Assembly (NCBI RefSeq): GCF_900168125.1
Contig: NZ_FUZF01000001.1
Span: 1 to 64,000 of the forward strand
From: Sphingobacterium nematocida
GTDB lineage: Bacteria; Bacteroidota; Bacteroidia; Sphingobacteriales; Sphingobacteriaceae
Direction of reading: 5' to 3'
Length of the DNA: 64,000 bases
Shown here piece by piece: positions 7,661-15,123 of the stretch. Numbering within the stretch: position 1 is the stretch's first letter; every line of letters starts with the position of its first letter. The notes under the pieces were generated by a model, which made no database searches, was not told where the DNA came from, and saw only the letters and a list, made by a program, of their open reading frames with translations. The position numbers were made by a program, and so were the translations under genes.

Positions 7661-8260
7661 CAGCATGTTGACAATACAGTGCAAAAAAGCCTACCCGATG
7701 AGGTACTGATGAGTAGAATATACGTCTTTCGTGGGCAGAAGGTGATCCGCCGGTAGTCGGACACGGTGCTCGATAGTGACCTTGCGGAACTCTATGGAGT
7801 GGAAACTAAAGTTTTTAAGCAAGCTGTACGACGAAATATCGAAAGATTCCCTCCCGATTTTATGTTTGAATTGGATGACTCTGAATTTAATTCTTTGAGG
7901 TCACAAATTGTGACCTCAAAGAATGGGCGTGGTGGCAATAGATATTTCCCTATGGTATTCACTGAACAAGGAGTAGCGATGCTATCATCTGTTCTGAAAA
8001 GTAAACAAGCTATTCAGATAAATATCCAAATCATGCGAATCTTTACTAAGATGCGTCAGTTTCTGAATGATACAACACAGATACATCTGGAGCTTGCAGA
8101 AGTAAAACTAGCGGTAGAAAAATTGTCCAAGAAGCAAGATGGGCATGACAAGAATATCGAACTTATCTTTAGTTATATAGACCGCCTAGAAGAAAAAGTG
8201 CAAAAGCCGACTATACCCGAACATAGGCAGGTAGGATTTAAAGTAGGAAAAGAGAAATAG
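7655..8260 (+). pseudogene. ORF6N-domain protein, interrupted by an in-frame amber codon
   Basis: From ATG 7655 the frame reads SLPDEVLMSRIYVFRGQKV, the usual start of ORF6N proteins. It then has seven extra codons including TAG at 7754-7756, and resumes with LDSDLAELYGVETKVFKQAVRRN through an intact ORF6N domain (NRYFPMVFTEQGVAMLSSVLKS) and a coiled-coil tail to a TAG at 8258. Comparison with the expected GQKV-MLDSDL join shows a 21-base insertion. A GTG at 7766 could still start a 164-residue product missing the first strand of the domain. ORF6N proteins are DNA-binding/antirepressor-like proteins of phage and accessory DNA. Its stop lies 2 bases from that of the convergent hicB gene. A damaged second copy is at 17588-17923. 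Confidence 0.75.
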
Positions 8261-8262
8261 CC

Positions 8263-8664
8263 TTACACCAACTCTACAGCCTGCAGTTCTGCTTCCAGAC
8301 GGTGAAGGCCCTCTTCTATCTTCTTAAGCTGAGGCTGACGGGGCTTTTTCAATCCTGATGAGTAATGTTGCAGTTGACGCTGATTGATGCCTGTAATCTT
8401 CTCTAAGGCGGCATTGGTGAAGATACCTTTGTAGTAGTTGAGAAAGCTTTCTGCATCAAAGTGGTATACGATTTCATATTTACCTTTGAGAATAGATGGT
8501 ATATTGTCGCCACTGAACTCCTCGGTAATGATCGCTATTGCATCTAAGATAGATTGCTTGGCCTCCTCGACGGTATCACCGCCTCCATAGATGCCCTCGG
8601 CATTCTCTGCATAGGCACTGAACATGTCTTCGCTGCGTTCGATAATGATCTTTAATGTTTTCAT
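8263..8664 (-). CDS. hicB: HicB-like antitoxin with C-terminal helix-turn-helix
   Basis: 133 residues. The N-terminal HicB fold has IIIERSEDMFSAYAEN, GIYGGGDTVEEAKQSILDAI, the type II antitoxin half that copies an RNase H-like strand order. The C-terminal region reads FTNAALEKITGINQRQLQHYSSG then KKPRQPQLKKIEEGLHRL, a helix-turn-helix for operator binding. HicB proteins neutralise the HicA mRNA endonuclease and repress their own operon. Here the upstream hicA is only a 39-codon stub, so this antitoxin looks orphaned. It may still control other HicA copies elsewhere, which is inference. A fragment of a second hicB is at 16021-16138. Confidence 0.8.
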   Translation of the reverse strand: MKTLKIIIERSEDMFSAYAENAEGIYGGGDTVEEAKQSILDAIAIITEEFSGDNIPSILKGKYEIVYHFDAESFLNYYKGIFTNAALEKITGINQRQLQHYSSGLKKPRQPQLKKIEEGLHRLEAELQAVELV

Positions 8665-8703
8665 ATCAGTTTCCTTTCTTTTATCACGGGGATCGGGAGC
8701 TAA

Positions 8704-8823
8704 TTAAAGCCCCAGATCCTTCATGATTTTCTTGCGAAAGCCCTCTCCCATCTCTTTGCTACCATGGTAAGGAAATGAACGAGTTTTTCCGTCCTTCTCA
8801 TAAATGTAATGAGAAGGGGTATG
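8704..8823 (-). pseudogene. hicA: hicA toxin remnant (5'-truncated)
   Basis: A 39-codon stretch directly upstream of hicB on the same strand reads SHYIYEKDGKTRSFPYHGSK then EMGEGFRKKIMKDLGL and stops. This is the second half of a HicA toxin, including the catalytic-His region (SHYIYE corresponds to the usual SHHIY) and the conserved HG-K-E-G-KKI-K-LG end. An in-frame TAA at 8824-8826 and the lack of a start show that roughly the first 20-25 residues are gone. The surviving part probably cannot fold as an active double-stranded-RNA-binding RNase. It ends 39 bases before the hicB start, preserving the usual hicA-hicB order. Confidence 0.75.
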
Positions 8824-9115
8824 TTACAAGGCAGTAAATTTACTACTGTATTTCAAAATAGTTTTTCTGTATATTTTTTTGTAGGTTTTTATTATACAGT
8901 GGTTTATCGCTAAACTACGTTTGCCGTTAATCAAAATTAATCTTTGAGCCTCTGCAAGACAGAGTCTTTAAATTAGGGACTGTGTTATGCTTTACGGAAA
9001 CCCGTAAAGCGTAAAGGATCATTAAACTATCTTTATTACTTATTGGTCAAGAACTACTTAAATAGCCTTCGGCTTAATTGTCGAGATATTTTCTAGGTAT
9101 TGATTACAAACAATT
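8824..9115 (+). other. Non-coding stretch with 9-bp palindrome
   Basis: After the hicA stub the sequence is A/T rich and stop-dense in all frames. The notable element is 8989-9010, gctttacgg-aaac-ccgtaaagc, a perfect 9-bp stem related to those at 4277 and 41889. The rest probably holds the promoter of the secreted pair at 9116; no clear TAnnTTTG element was found. Confidence 0.4.
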
Positions 9116-9400
9116 ATGAGAACCATATTTTATTTATGCATGCTACTTGGGCTAGGCCTAAGTTCTTGCGAAAAGGAAAACCAAAGCCAATCGAATGAAA
9201 AATCAGTGGAAATTGCAGTTGCTAAAATTCAGATTTACGGAGTAAAGTACAACCAGGATTCAGTTTTTAACCAAATGTCAATCGGTACTGGCTTCTCTAC
9301 AGAACAAATCTATTTTGATGAGAGCACTCAAAAATTTAAAATCAAAGATTTCTATCTAGAGTTTAAACCAGAAGATTATTTAATACTTAAAGGCCAGTAG
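9116..9400 (+). CDS. Small lipoprotein, first gene of a secreted pair
   Basis: 94 residues. It begins with a classic lipoprotein signal peptide (MRTIFYLCMLLGLGLSSC), with Cys18 as the lipid attachment site followed by EKEN, which in Bacteroidota favours surface or outer-membrane sorting. The mature part is a small beta-rich domain of unknown family. Its stop lies 2 bases before the start of the 9403 gene, so the two are translationally linked. Joint function is likely, but unknown. Confidence 0.65.
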   Translation: MRTIFYLCMLLGLGLSSCEKENQSQSNEKSVEIAVAKIQIYGVKYNQDSVFNQMSIGTGFSTEQIYFDESTQKFKIKDFYLEFKPEDYLILKGQ

Positions 9401-9402
9401 AC

Positions 9403-10491
9403 ATGAAGAAAATAATAATTTCTCTATTCGTGTGCTTGTTTACGACAATCTCTAACGGACAGACTTTTGATGATATGATATCTGTCGCAACCATGGCTTC
9501 AGGAGCTTGGGACCAATCGATTCATGGGTGGGCCCAGGATCCAGACAATGAATGGCGATACCATTTTGATTTGAATAGAACAACGGATATTGTTTTTGAT
9601 ATGTCAATAGGTTTGAAACGTAGTAGCGGTAGCGATAGTTTTCATGAAGCTAAAGTATATGTTATATTGACACATCCAACAGACCAAGGGGTTTTTTGGA
9701 AAATATCGCCAGATGTGATATTTACTCCCGGTGATTTTACCGCCCAAGGATCTTCCGGCAATTACAGTCGGAATAGAACGGTTCAAGTTACTATACCTCA
9801 GCAATTATTTAATACTTACTTTACTCCAGGCAATTTTCCCTTAAACTACAGGATCTCCGTAGGTGTTGAGGGAAAAATGAACTCTTTAGGTACGTTCGAG
9901 ACATTTAAAAATTATCAACAGGAAAAATTTAGAGAATATAAAATAAAGCCAATAATCCTAGGAGCAGGTCAGCTTTGCAACGAAGAAGTTTTTAATATAT
10001 ATTATGCTTCGAATGTTACCTTAGAAAATGCAACAGGAATAGCTACATTGACTGATCTGGGGAATGGACAATGGAAGGTGACGAAAATCGGAAACGGGAA
10101 TGTGATTCTGAAAGCCACGAATGCCAATAAAATAGTCGAGAAGCGAATTCTTATTGGAGCTGCAACGATTGTAGGTGATATAATTAGTGGGAACTCTGCC
10201 ATAACTCCACCTAATTCTGGTTACTCGATTTATGATTATGAAATCTCTACAGATGCAGTCAATCAAATAGAATGGGTAAGTTCTGGTTGGAGTGATGTAA
10301 TAGTTCAGTTCAACGGTAATAGAGCTTCTCTTTCAGTTCCGGCAAATAATACATCGACTAATAAAACGGTTCAGTTAAAAGTTAGAGTATTAAACGCTTG
10401 TGGAAACTCTGACTACGTATACAAAAACATTACTATTTACAAAAGTGGTGGCGGAAGTGGAGGACCTGATCCAGAAGGGCCTATACAGTAA
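9403..10491 (+). CDS. Secreted beta-rich protein, second gene of a secreted pair
   Basis: 362 residues with a type I signal peptide (KIIISLFVCLFTTISNGQ, cleavage near residue 20). The mature protein has an N-terminal beta-rich region of about 160 residues (VYVILTHPTDQGVFW, RTVQVTIPQQL), a centre resembling Ig-like or PKD-like strands with a conserved CNEEVFNIY, and a C-terminal Ig-like region with NACGNSDYVYKNITIY. It ends in a Gly/Ser/Pro tail GGGSGGPDPEG. It has no type IX secretion C-terminal domain that I can recognise. The CN-V pattern and repeated sandwich folds resemble Bacteroidota adhesin-like proteins. A terminator follows at 10501. Confidence 0.65.
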   Translation: MKKIIISLFVCLFTTISNGQTFDDMISVATMASGAWDQSIHGWAQDPDNEWRYHFDLNRTTDIVFDMSIGLKRSSGSDSFHEAKVYVILTHPTDQGVFWKISPDVIFTPGDFTAQGSSGNYSRNRTVQVTIPQQLFNTYFTPGNFPLNYRISVGVEGKMNSLGTFETFKNYQQEKFREYKIKPIILGAGQLCNEEVFNIYYASNVTLENATGIATLTDLGNGQWKVTKIGNGNVILKATNANKIVEKRILIGAATIVGDIISGNSAITPPNSGYSIYDYEISTDAVNQIEWVSSGWSDVIVQFNGNRASLSVPANNTSTNKTVQLKVRVLNACGNSDYVYKNITIYKSGGGSGGPDPEGPIQ

Positions 10492-10500
10492 ACTACATTT

Positions 10501-10540
10501 GGCAGTCCCTTTTCTTCATGGGGGATTGCCATTGTTTTAT
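10501..10540 (+). terminator. Rho-independent terminator of the secreted pair
   Basis: ggcagtccc (10501-10509) pairs with gggattgcc (10522-10530), with one G-U pair, and is followed by attgttttat. It lies 10 bases after the stop of the 9403 gene. Confidence 0.7.
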
Positions 10541-10621
10541 ATTACATATATTCTTGAGTAAATGTTGCAATTCGATTCAACGTACAATAATTTTATGTCA
10601 TTTATTATATAGCTTTAAGTA

Positions 10622-10834
10622 GTGCCCTTTGTGGCATCGATAGACCCAAGGACAGGCACCTCGGATCAGGTAGCAAAACAGTTGGAAACATTGATCAACC
10701 AAGGTGCATCTGAAGGTTGGAGCTATGTAAGACTAGAAAGTGTGACGACTTATGTGCATGCTGAGAATGGTTGTTTTAATAATAGACCTGGATATACGAC
10801 GGCTAGGCAGATGGTGGTGTTTTCGAGGCCATGA
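10622..10834 (+). CDS. DUF4177-like small protein, apparently missing its usual start
   Basis: 70 residues from a GTG. The sequence VPFVASIDPRTGTSDQVAKQ, LETLINQGASEGWSYVRLE, then NGCFNN and RQMVVF resembles DUF4177-type proteins of Bacteroidota, in which a few extra residues (M-x-Y-K-V) precede VPF. Here the frame just before reads CTT TAA GTA GTG, so that extension is lost and translation would have to begin at GTG 10622 or fail. The stop overlaps the start of the YidD-like gene (ATGA at 10831), implying coupling. A cytosolic role is likely; function is unknown. Confidence 0.55.
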   Translation: MPFVASIDPRTGTSDQVAKQLETLINQGASEGWSYVRLESVTTYVHAENGCFNNRPGYTTARQMVVFSRP

Positions 10835-11109
10835 GGTCTCTCCTATTAGCCACGATTAAGGTTTATTGGTTTATCATCCCTCGAAATAAGAGACGTAAGT
10901 GTATATTTAGGCATAGCTGTTCTAAGTTTGTATTTGACGTGACGCGTCGCGAGGGGTTTATGGCTGGTAGCAGGGCATTGCTATTCCGCATGAGGAACTG
11001 TAACGGTCACTTTGATATCATCACGGATCATGGCAGCGGCGAGCGGAAGATGTACCTAAAGGGCGGTGTGGTGGTTGGCGAGACGGAGATCGCGGAGAGG
11101 TTGTTGTAG
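10831..11109 (+). CDS. YidD-like protein
   Basis: 92 residues. LLLATIKVYWFIIPRNKRRK CIF-RHSCSKF, VTRREGFMAGSRALLFRMRNCN follows the YidD layout: an N-terminal amphipathic helix, a short hydrophobic patch, a CxxxxxCS cluster (CIFRHSCSKF), then a basic R-R-x-G-x-x-x-G helix and a terminal RNCN in place of RC(H/N)P. YidD proteins are small membrane-associated factors that help YidC/Sec-dependent insertion. The essential copy normally sits in the rnpA-yidC cluster, which is not here, so this is a divergent extra copy. It overlaps the DUF4177-like gene by 4 bases. Identification is good; function of this copy is uncertain. Confidence 0.7.
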   Translation: MRSLLLATIKVYWFIIPRNKRRKCIFRHSCSKFVFDVTRREGFMAGSRALLFRMRNCNGHFDIITDHGSGERKMYLKGGVVVGETEIAERLL

Positions 11110-11199
11110 AGTATACACCTGAGGATAAGGAGATTATTCGTATATTAGTCTAATATGCATCTCCGATGTGCAAACCTTTTATAATTTAATCTGCTAAAT

Positions 11200-11823
11200 A
11201 TGAAGCCCTCTAAATGCATGATATTCTGTCGTGATGCAAGACGATCTAAGGCTCTATTTGAGACCGAAGCGAAGGCATCGGGATTTATAAAATATAATAG
11301 ATATGCCATAAAACGGCAAACCGGAATTGCCCCGATCCGGGCGTACCATTGTACATCGTGTGACGGATGGCATGTGACGAGTAGAAAAGCAGTGTATGAC
11401 CTACCTGACAAAGCAGAAGTAAGGATTGCGGCCTATGAAAGAGAATATGGTCTGGATGTGAAGAAGGAGGAGAAAAACAACCGCCTTAGCAGAGCTGAAT
11501 ACCTACATAAAAAACAAGAACAACGTAGAGAAGAACGCCTAAAGGAACGTGAGCGCATACGCGAACAAGAACAGCAAGCTGTGAATCTTCTGAAAGCACG
11601 TATAGGTAATCATGGTCCATTAATGGTTATCTATAAAGATATAGAAGAGATACAGGCTTTTCTCAAAAATAAGGCTGATAAAACCCGTATATATAGACAT
11701 ATCACGAAAACGTACGAAAAATTGGGTAAAGTAATTTATACCAAAAAGTCTACTCCATTGATTGCAATTCTAAAAGACAAACTGGACTCGCTCTTGACCC
11801 ATTGCCAGAATCATCAGTTTTAA
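11200..11823 (+). CDS. Zinc-ribbon-like accessory protein with coiled coil
   Basis: 207 residues. Near residue 50 there is YHCTSCDGWHVTS, a short CxxC-GWH motif common in small phage and mobile-element proteins. It is preceded by FCRDARRSKALFETEAKASG. Residues about 85-135 form a highly charged coiled coil (HKKQEQRREERLKERERIRE). The C-terminal part is basic and helical. No signal peptide. The motif suggests a nucleic-acid-associated accessory protein, but I cannot name a family. It is flanked by non-coding DNA, with a minus-strand gene fragment overlapping its 3' side. Confidence 0.6.
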   Translation: MKPSKCMIFCRDARRSKALFETEAKASGFIKYNRYAIKRQTGIAPIRAYHCTSCDGWHVTSRKAVYDLPDKAEVRIAAYEREYGLDVKKEEKNNRLSRAEYLHKKQEQRREERLKERERIREQEQQAVNLLKARIGNHGPLMVIYKDIEEIQAFLKNKADKTRIYRHITKTYEKLGKVIYTKKSTPLIAILKDKLDSLLTHCQNHQF

Positions 11824-11834
11824 GACAACGCACT

Positions 11835-11952
11835 TTATCTTTGGATTCGCCTGTATCAATCGTATTATTTGCTGTTGACTTTCTACCAACCCATCTACCA
11901 ACCTATCATTACGACCAATGTCTTTGGAATTATTAATTCTGTGTGAGCACAT
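11835..11952 (-). pseudogene. Possible tail of a lost regulatory gene
   Basis: A minus-strand frame reads NNSKDIGRNDRLVDGLVESQ followed by QQIIRLIQANPKIK. This looks like the coiled-coil tail of a helix-turn-helix regulator and not a random frame, but there is no domain upstream and the frame then runs antisense into the 11200 gene. It is probably a remnant. Confidence 0.25.
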
Positions 11953-11990
11953 GAATAAAAAAAACTAACATATTTAGTATTACTATTTTA

Positions 11991-12030
11991 AATTAGTATC
12001 TTAGTATGACCAAATAGATAGATTATAGAA
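11991..12030 (+). repeat. Leader repeat, copy B (upstream of DUF6934 gene)
   Basis: This copy matches 7621-7660 at 35 of 40 positions. The start codon present at the end of copy A (gattatgg) is changed here to gattatag, and the DUF6934 gene begins 24 bases further on. The element therefore precedes two unrelated accessory genes. Confidence 0.55.
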
Positions 12031-12054
12031 ATAGTAGGTAAACACCGACATATT

Positions 12055-12499
12055 ATGACTGAAGAATATTATGAGTTTGAAAAGAATCCCGAAATTCACT
12101 ATTATGATTTTTTTAGTACAGGTCCCAAAGGGAATATACGTAAAGTTATACAATTTCAGCAGATCAGTATTAAAGAGAACATTTACAATTTAGGATTCGG
12201 TGATTACGATGAGGTGTCAAAAGAGATAAGTGATATGACAATAAGTAATAACCATGATACTAAAAAAGGTACTTTCAACTGTAGCTAGGCCTGTATTGGA
12301 CTTTCTCGAACAAAACCCCCAGGCTATCGTAATGGCACGAGGAAGCACCCCTTCACGTACCAGATTGTACCAAATGGGAATTGCCGAGTTTTGGACAGAA
12401 ATACAAGCGTTATTGGAGGTCAATGCTTATTATAAGGAAAACTGGGAATCCTTCCAAAAGGGCAAGAATTATGATGCGTTTTTTATATTCAAAAAATAA
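12055..12499 (+). pseudogene. DUF6934-type gene with +1 frameshift at an A6 run
   Basis: The first frame (12055-12288) encodes EYYEFEKNPEIHYYDFFSTG then PKGNIRKVIQFQQI ... SNNHDT. The second frame (from 12254) continues as KKVLSTVARPVLDFLEQNPQ, MARGSTPSRTRLYQMGI ... FIFKK. Joined, they give one continuous DUF6934-like protein of about 147 residues. The join lies at six A residues, 12262-12267; five would restore the frame. It may be a fixed mutation, transcriptional slippage at the A-run, or a sequencing error. The gene follows leader copy B and precedes a 53-codon gene, in the arrangement of a two-gene toxin-antitoxin-like module. Function of DUF6934 is unknown. Confidence 0.75.
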
Positions 12500-12530
12500 T
12501 AACTAACTTTGAATCAATAGCTTTATAACT

Positions 12531-12692
12531 ATGAACACAGATGATAACAAAAAGAATAAATCTATAGATGATGCAGCTGCATTAGAGCGTCAAAGAATTT
12601 ATAATAACTCTACATTCTTTAAAAAGAAAAATGAGGAGGCTATAGAGTTCCTGAAAAAGCATCCTATTCCGAAAGAATTTTTAAAACGCTAG
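12531..12692 (+). CDS. 53-residue partner gene downstream of DUF6934
   Basis: ATG 12531 to TAG 12692 encodes a very charged helical protein: MNTDDNKKNKSIDDAAALER, then a KKKNEEAIEFLKKHPIP segment. It is 31 bases after the DUF6934 stop, on the same strand. Short, charged helical genes directly after DUF6934 suggest a partner such as an antitoxin-like protein. I do not recognise the family. Coding is supported by composition and position only. Confidence 0.55.
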   Translation: MNTDDNKKNKSIDDAAALERQRIYNNSTFFKKKNEEAIEFLKKHPIPKEFLKR

Positions 12693-12743
12693 ACGTTTAA
12701 TATCATATTGCTCATACTACCATATTAGGAGATATGAGTTTCG

Positions 12744-12775
12744 AAGTCCGATATGCCTTGATGTATATCGGACTT
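12744..12775 (+). terminator. Perfect 11-bp hairpin after the DUF6934 module
   Basis: aagtccgatat (12744-12754) pairs exactly with atatcggactt (12765-12775) across a 10-base loop. The following sequence (tgcggttata) is not T-rich, so termination is possible but not typical. It marks the end of the DUF6934 pair. Confidence 0.45.
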
Positions 12776-12913
12776 TGCGGTTATATATCGACATGGAAGC
12801 TGTATTTGAATAGATCTAAAAACTCTGCTACATTATCACGATAGAGATTGAGATCGTAATTGGTATAATTACTACTTTGTTTCAAAATTATTATTAAGGA
12901 TGCTTCGTTTAAC

Positions 12914-13156
12914 TTGTCGAAGAAAGAACTGCTAAGTGTGGGTAATCCTGATTTATTTTTGAAACATGATCTTTTGACAATTGACAATACTAGAATCAGC
13001 GATGATTTTTTTAGGTTGATAAATGTTCCTTATTCAGGTTATTATGTTTCGGAAAGACTTAAAGAAGCTATGGAAGCAGAGGGTTTTACAGGAATGGCTT
13101 TTCAAAAAATGCATATGATCGATAATAAGATAAAAATTATTGGTGCTAGTAGTTAG
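12914..13156 (+). pseudogene. Immunity-type (Imm11/DUF1629-like) gene remnant
   Basis: From a TTG at 12914 the frame reads GNPDLFLKHDLLTIDNTRIS, then YVSERLKEAMEAEGFTGMAF and ends after 80 residues. The pattern of a short Y-V-S-E-R-L-K-x-A-x-E-x-x-G-F-T-G end is typical of the C-terminal half of Imm11/DUF1629-like immunity proteins, normally about 180-200 residues. The N-terminal half is missing, since upstream frames are broken. I regard it as a decayed copy. Confidence 0.45.
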
Positions 13157-13324
13157 ATTACAGAACGACATTCTGAAGATTAGAGGGCGACATAGATGTC
13201 TTGCCTGAAAGAATTTTGATAGGTTGTAAAATTGGAAAAGATGAAACATGACAGCAAAAGAATTACTATATATAAAAATCTAAATGTAAACTTCTTTCGT
13301 ACTTATTTATAAAATAATAAGATT

Positions 13325-13825
13325 ATGAAAAAATATTTTGTTTTATCCTTGCTTGTTTTCTTTTCACTCGGCATCTGTAAAGCGCAGACAGAAAAAAAAC
13401 CTAATCCCTATTATTCTAGAATCGATACCACTTCACTAGTTAATGTGAAGGACCAGGATTGGAAAAAAGTTTTAGAGGCAGATCTTTATGAAGTGGCTAG
13501 AAAAGGGGCGACAGAAAGAGCCTTTACTGGAAAATATTATGAATATGATGCTAAAGGTGTTTATTATTGTGCTGTTTGTGGAAATAAACTCTTTTATTCA
13601 GATTCTAAATTTTCATCCATGTGTGGATGGCCTTCATTTTACGAATCTGTAACACCCAAAAGTGTTATCTACAAACAAGATCATTCTTTTAATATGATTC
13701 GTACGGAAGTTTTGTGTGGGAGATGTAATTCACACTTAGGACATGTATTTGACGATGGACCTGCGCCAACAGGTAAGCGATTTTGTATGAATTCCATCAG
13801 TCTGGAATTTGAACCCGAAAAATGA
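13325..13825 (+). CDS. msrB: Peptide-methionine (R)-S-oxide reductase, exported
   Basis: 166 residues with a signal peptide ending near KAQ (residues 1-21), so it acts outside the cytoplasm. It reduces methionine-R-sulfoxide in proteins. The MsrB fold is complete: zinc ligands Cys82/Cys85 and Cys131/Cys134, the substrate-binding GWPSFY at about 101-106, HLGHVFDDGP, and the catalytic Cys154 in RFCMNS. The resolving Cys seen in some homologues is not obvious. The gene stands alone ahead of the fasciclin gene, separated by about 80 bases, both in envelope-protection style roles. Confidence 0.95.
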   Translation: MKKYFVLSLLVFFSLGICKAQTEKKPNPYYSRIDTTSLVNVKDQDWKKVLEADLYEVARKGATERAFTGKYYEYDAKGVYYCAVCGNKLFYSDSKFSSMCGWPSFYESVTPKSVIYKQDHSFNMIRTEVLCGRCNSHLGHVFDDGPAPTGKRFCMNSISLEFEPEK

Positions 13826-13905
13826 AAAAGTGTTTTTTTTCGATTTAAAAATCCGATTGAAAACGTATCTCGTAAATGAAGTTATAAATCAAAAAATACG
13901 AAAAC

Positions 13906-14478
13906 ATGAAAAAAGTAACAAAAATTATCGCAATGGGGCTGTTAACTGCAGGAATTCTTTTTACAACGGAAAGCTTTGCACAGAATAGCTCAAAAGAAAA
14001 AACTGTAACAGTAGGTGGTGCACCAATGTATCCTTCAAAAAACATCGTAGAAAATGCAGTTAATTCAAAAGACCACACAACTTTAGTTGCTGCAGTTAAA
14101 GCGGCTGGTTTAGTAGAAACATTAGCCTCAGAAGGACCTTATACTGTTTTTGCTCCAACAAATTCAGCATTTGATAAACTTCCGAAGGGAACAGTTGAGA
14201 CACTTGTAAAACCAGAAAACAAAACTCAATTGACAACCGTATTAACTTATCATGTGCTGGCTGGTAAATATAGCACTCAACAATTGTGGGATGCTGTTAA
14301 AAAAGGAAACGGAAAAGCAACAATCGCAACTGTTCAAGGATCTGTTCTTACATTTTGGACAAAAGACAAAGATCTATATGTTACTGACAAGAATGGAAAC
14401 AATGCAAAAGTTACCATAGCTGATGTAAATCAATCAAATGGAGTAATCCATGTTATTGATAACGTTCTCCTTCCCTGA
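13906..14478 (+). CDS. Secreted fasciclin-domain protein
   Basis: 190 residues with a signal peptide (ITKIIAMGLLTAGIL-type core, cleavage after SFAQ near residue 25). The mature protein is one FAS1/beta-Ig-H3 domain. Signs are TTLVAAVKAAGLVETL, the H1-like GPYTVFAPTNSAFDKLP, LTYHVLAG (the YH motif), and the C-terminal GVIHVIDNVLLP. FAS1 proteins in Bacteroidota are extracellular or periplasmic adhesion-type proteins. A terminator at 14512 closes it. It likely forms a short transcription unit of its own; no regulator is adjacent. Confidence 0.93.
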   Translation: MKKVTKIIAMGLLTAGILFTTESFAQNSSKEKTVTVGGAPMYPSKNIVENAVNSKDHTTLVAAVKAAGLVETLASEGPYTVFAPTNSAFDKLPKGTVETLVKPENKTQLTTVLTYHVLAGKYSTQQLWDAVKKGNGKATIATVQGSVLTFWTKDKDLYVTDKNGNNAKVTIADVNQSNGVIHVIDNVLLP

Positions 14479-14511
14479 AAAACAACTATTCATTTATTTA
14501 CTGTTTCTGAG

Positions 14512-14547
14512 ACAGGTTGATTAATTAAAGTCAACCTGTTTTTTTAT
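14512..14547 (+). terminator. Terminator of the fasciclin gene
   Basis: acaggttga (14512-14520) pairs with tcaacctgt (14531-14539), followed by a T-run (ttttttta). It also lies between convergent genes and may serve both. Confidence 0.85.
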
Positions 14548-14560
14548 TTTATTCGATTGG

Positions 14561-15079
14561 TTAACCAATAATAATGTTAGTCGGAATAAGTAATAGTAGC
14601 CCAACATAAGGGGGGCAATATACTAAGGTATTATCGGCCAATGTGGTATGTGTGAATACGTAGACCTCAGTAAATGCTTTGTAATAGTCGTCAAGCTGGG
14701 GCTTAAGCCGCTCTGGGCTATCAAGCTCAGTCTTGATCTCGAACACTTTGTTGGTACCATTGACCAGTACGACATCGACAATGGAATCGCTTACCCGAAA
14801 TTCATTGAGCAACGCGGTATCATCCAGCGCATAGTGCATCAATATGTAGTCATTGAACAGTTTGTTCTTATAGAGGTATGTGTGTAGATAGTTTTGTTCA
14901 AGAATCTGATAGCTGTGTGCGATGAGGTCGCCTAAGCGTTTGGGCTGATCAGTAGTCATCTGCTCCCGCCTTGTGTATTTTTTTATACGACGGATGTATG
15001 CAGACTGATTGTTCGAAGTCGATAGCTTATTGAATGTGTAGTCATTCGCTTTTATGATATTAATTGTTTTTCTAGTCAC
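14561..15079 (-). CDS. sce7726-family protein, possibly C-terminally truncated
   Basis: 172 residues, cytosolic. The core RVSDSIVDVVLVNGTNKVFE, IKTELDSPERLKPQLDDY, then VYVFTH matches sce7726-type proteins, which carry a PD-(D/E)XK-like layout (Asp in VDVV, Glu-x-Lys in FEIKTE). Proteins of this family are typically longer, and this one stops soon after the core in a hydrophobic end VGLLLLIPTN. It may therefore be truncated near the terminator. It is divergently placed from the histidine kinase. The family is of unknown function, often in accessory or defence-like neighbourhoods. Confidence 0.65.
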   Translation of the reverse strand: MTRKTINIIKANDYTFNKLSTSNNQSAYIRRIKKYTRREQMTTDQPKRLGDLIAHSYQILEQNYLHTYLYKNKLFNDYILMHYALDDTALLNEFRVSDSIVDVVLVNGTNKVFEIKTELDSPERLKPQLDDYYKAFTEVYVFTHTTLADNTLVYCPPYVGLLLLIPTNIIIG

Positions 15080-15089
15080 AGTTTTTATC

Positions 15090-15097
15090 TAAATTTG
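15090..15097 (+). promoter_or_regulatory. Candidate -7 element (TAAATTTG) for the histidine kinase
   Basis: The element matches the Bacteroidota TAnnTTTG consensus exactly and lies 26 bases before the kinase start; TTTT stands at the -33 position, one base off TTTG. Confidence 0.5.
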
Positions 15098-15123
15098 GGG
15101 TTCAAACTATTTTATTAACTACC

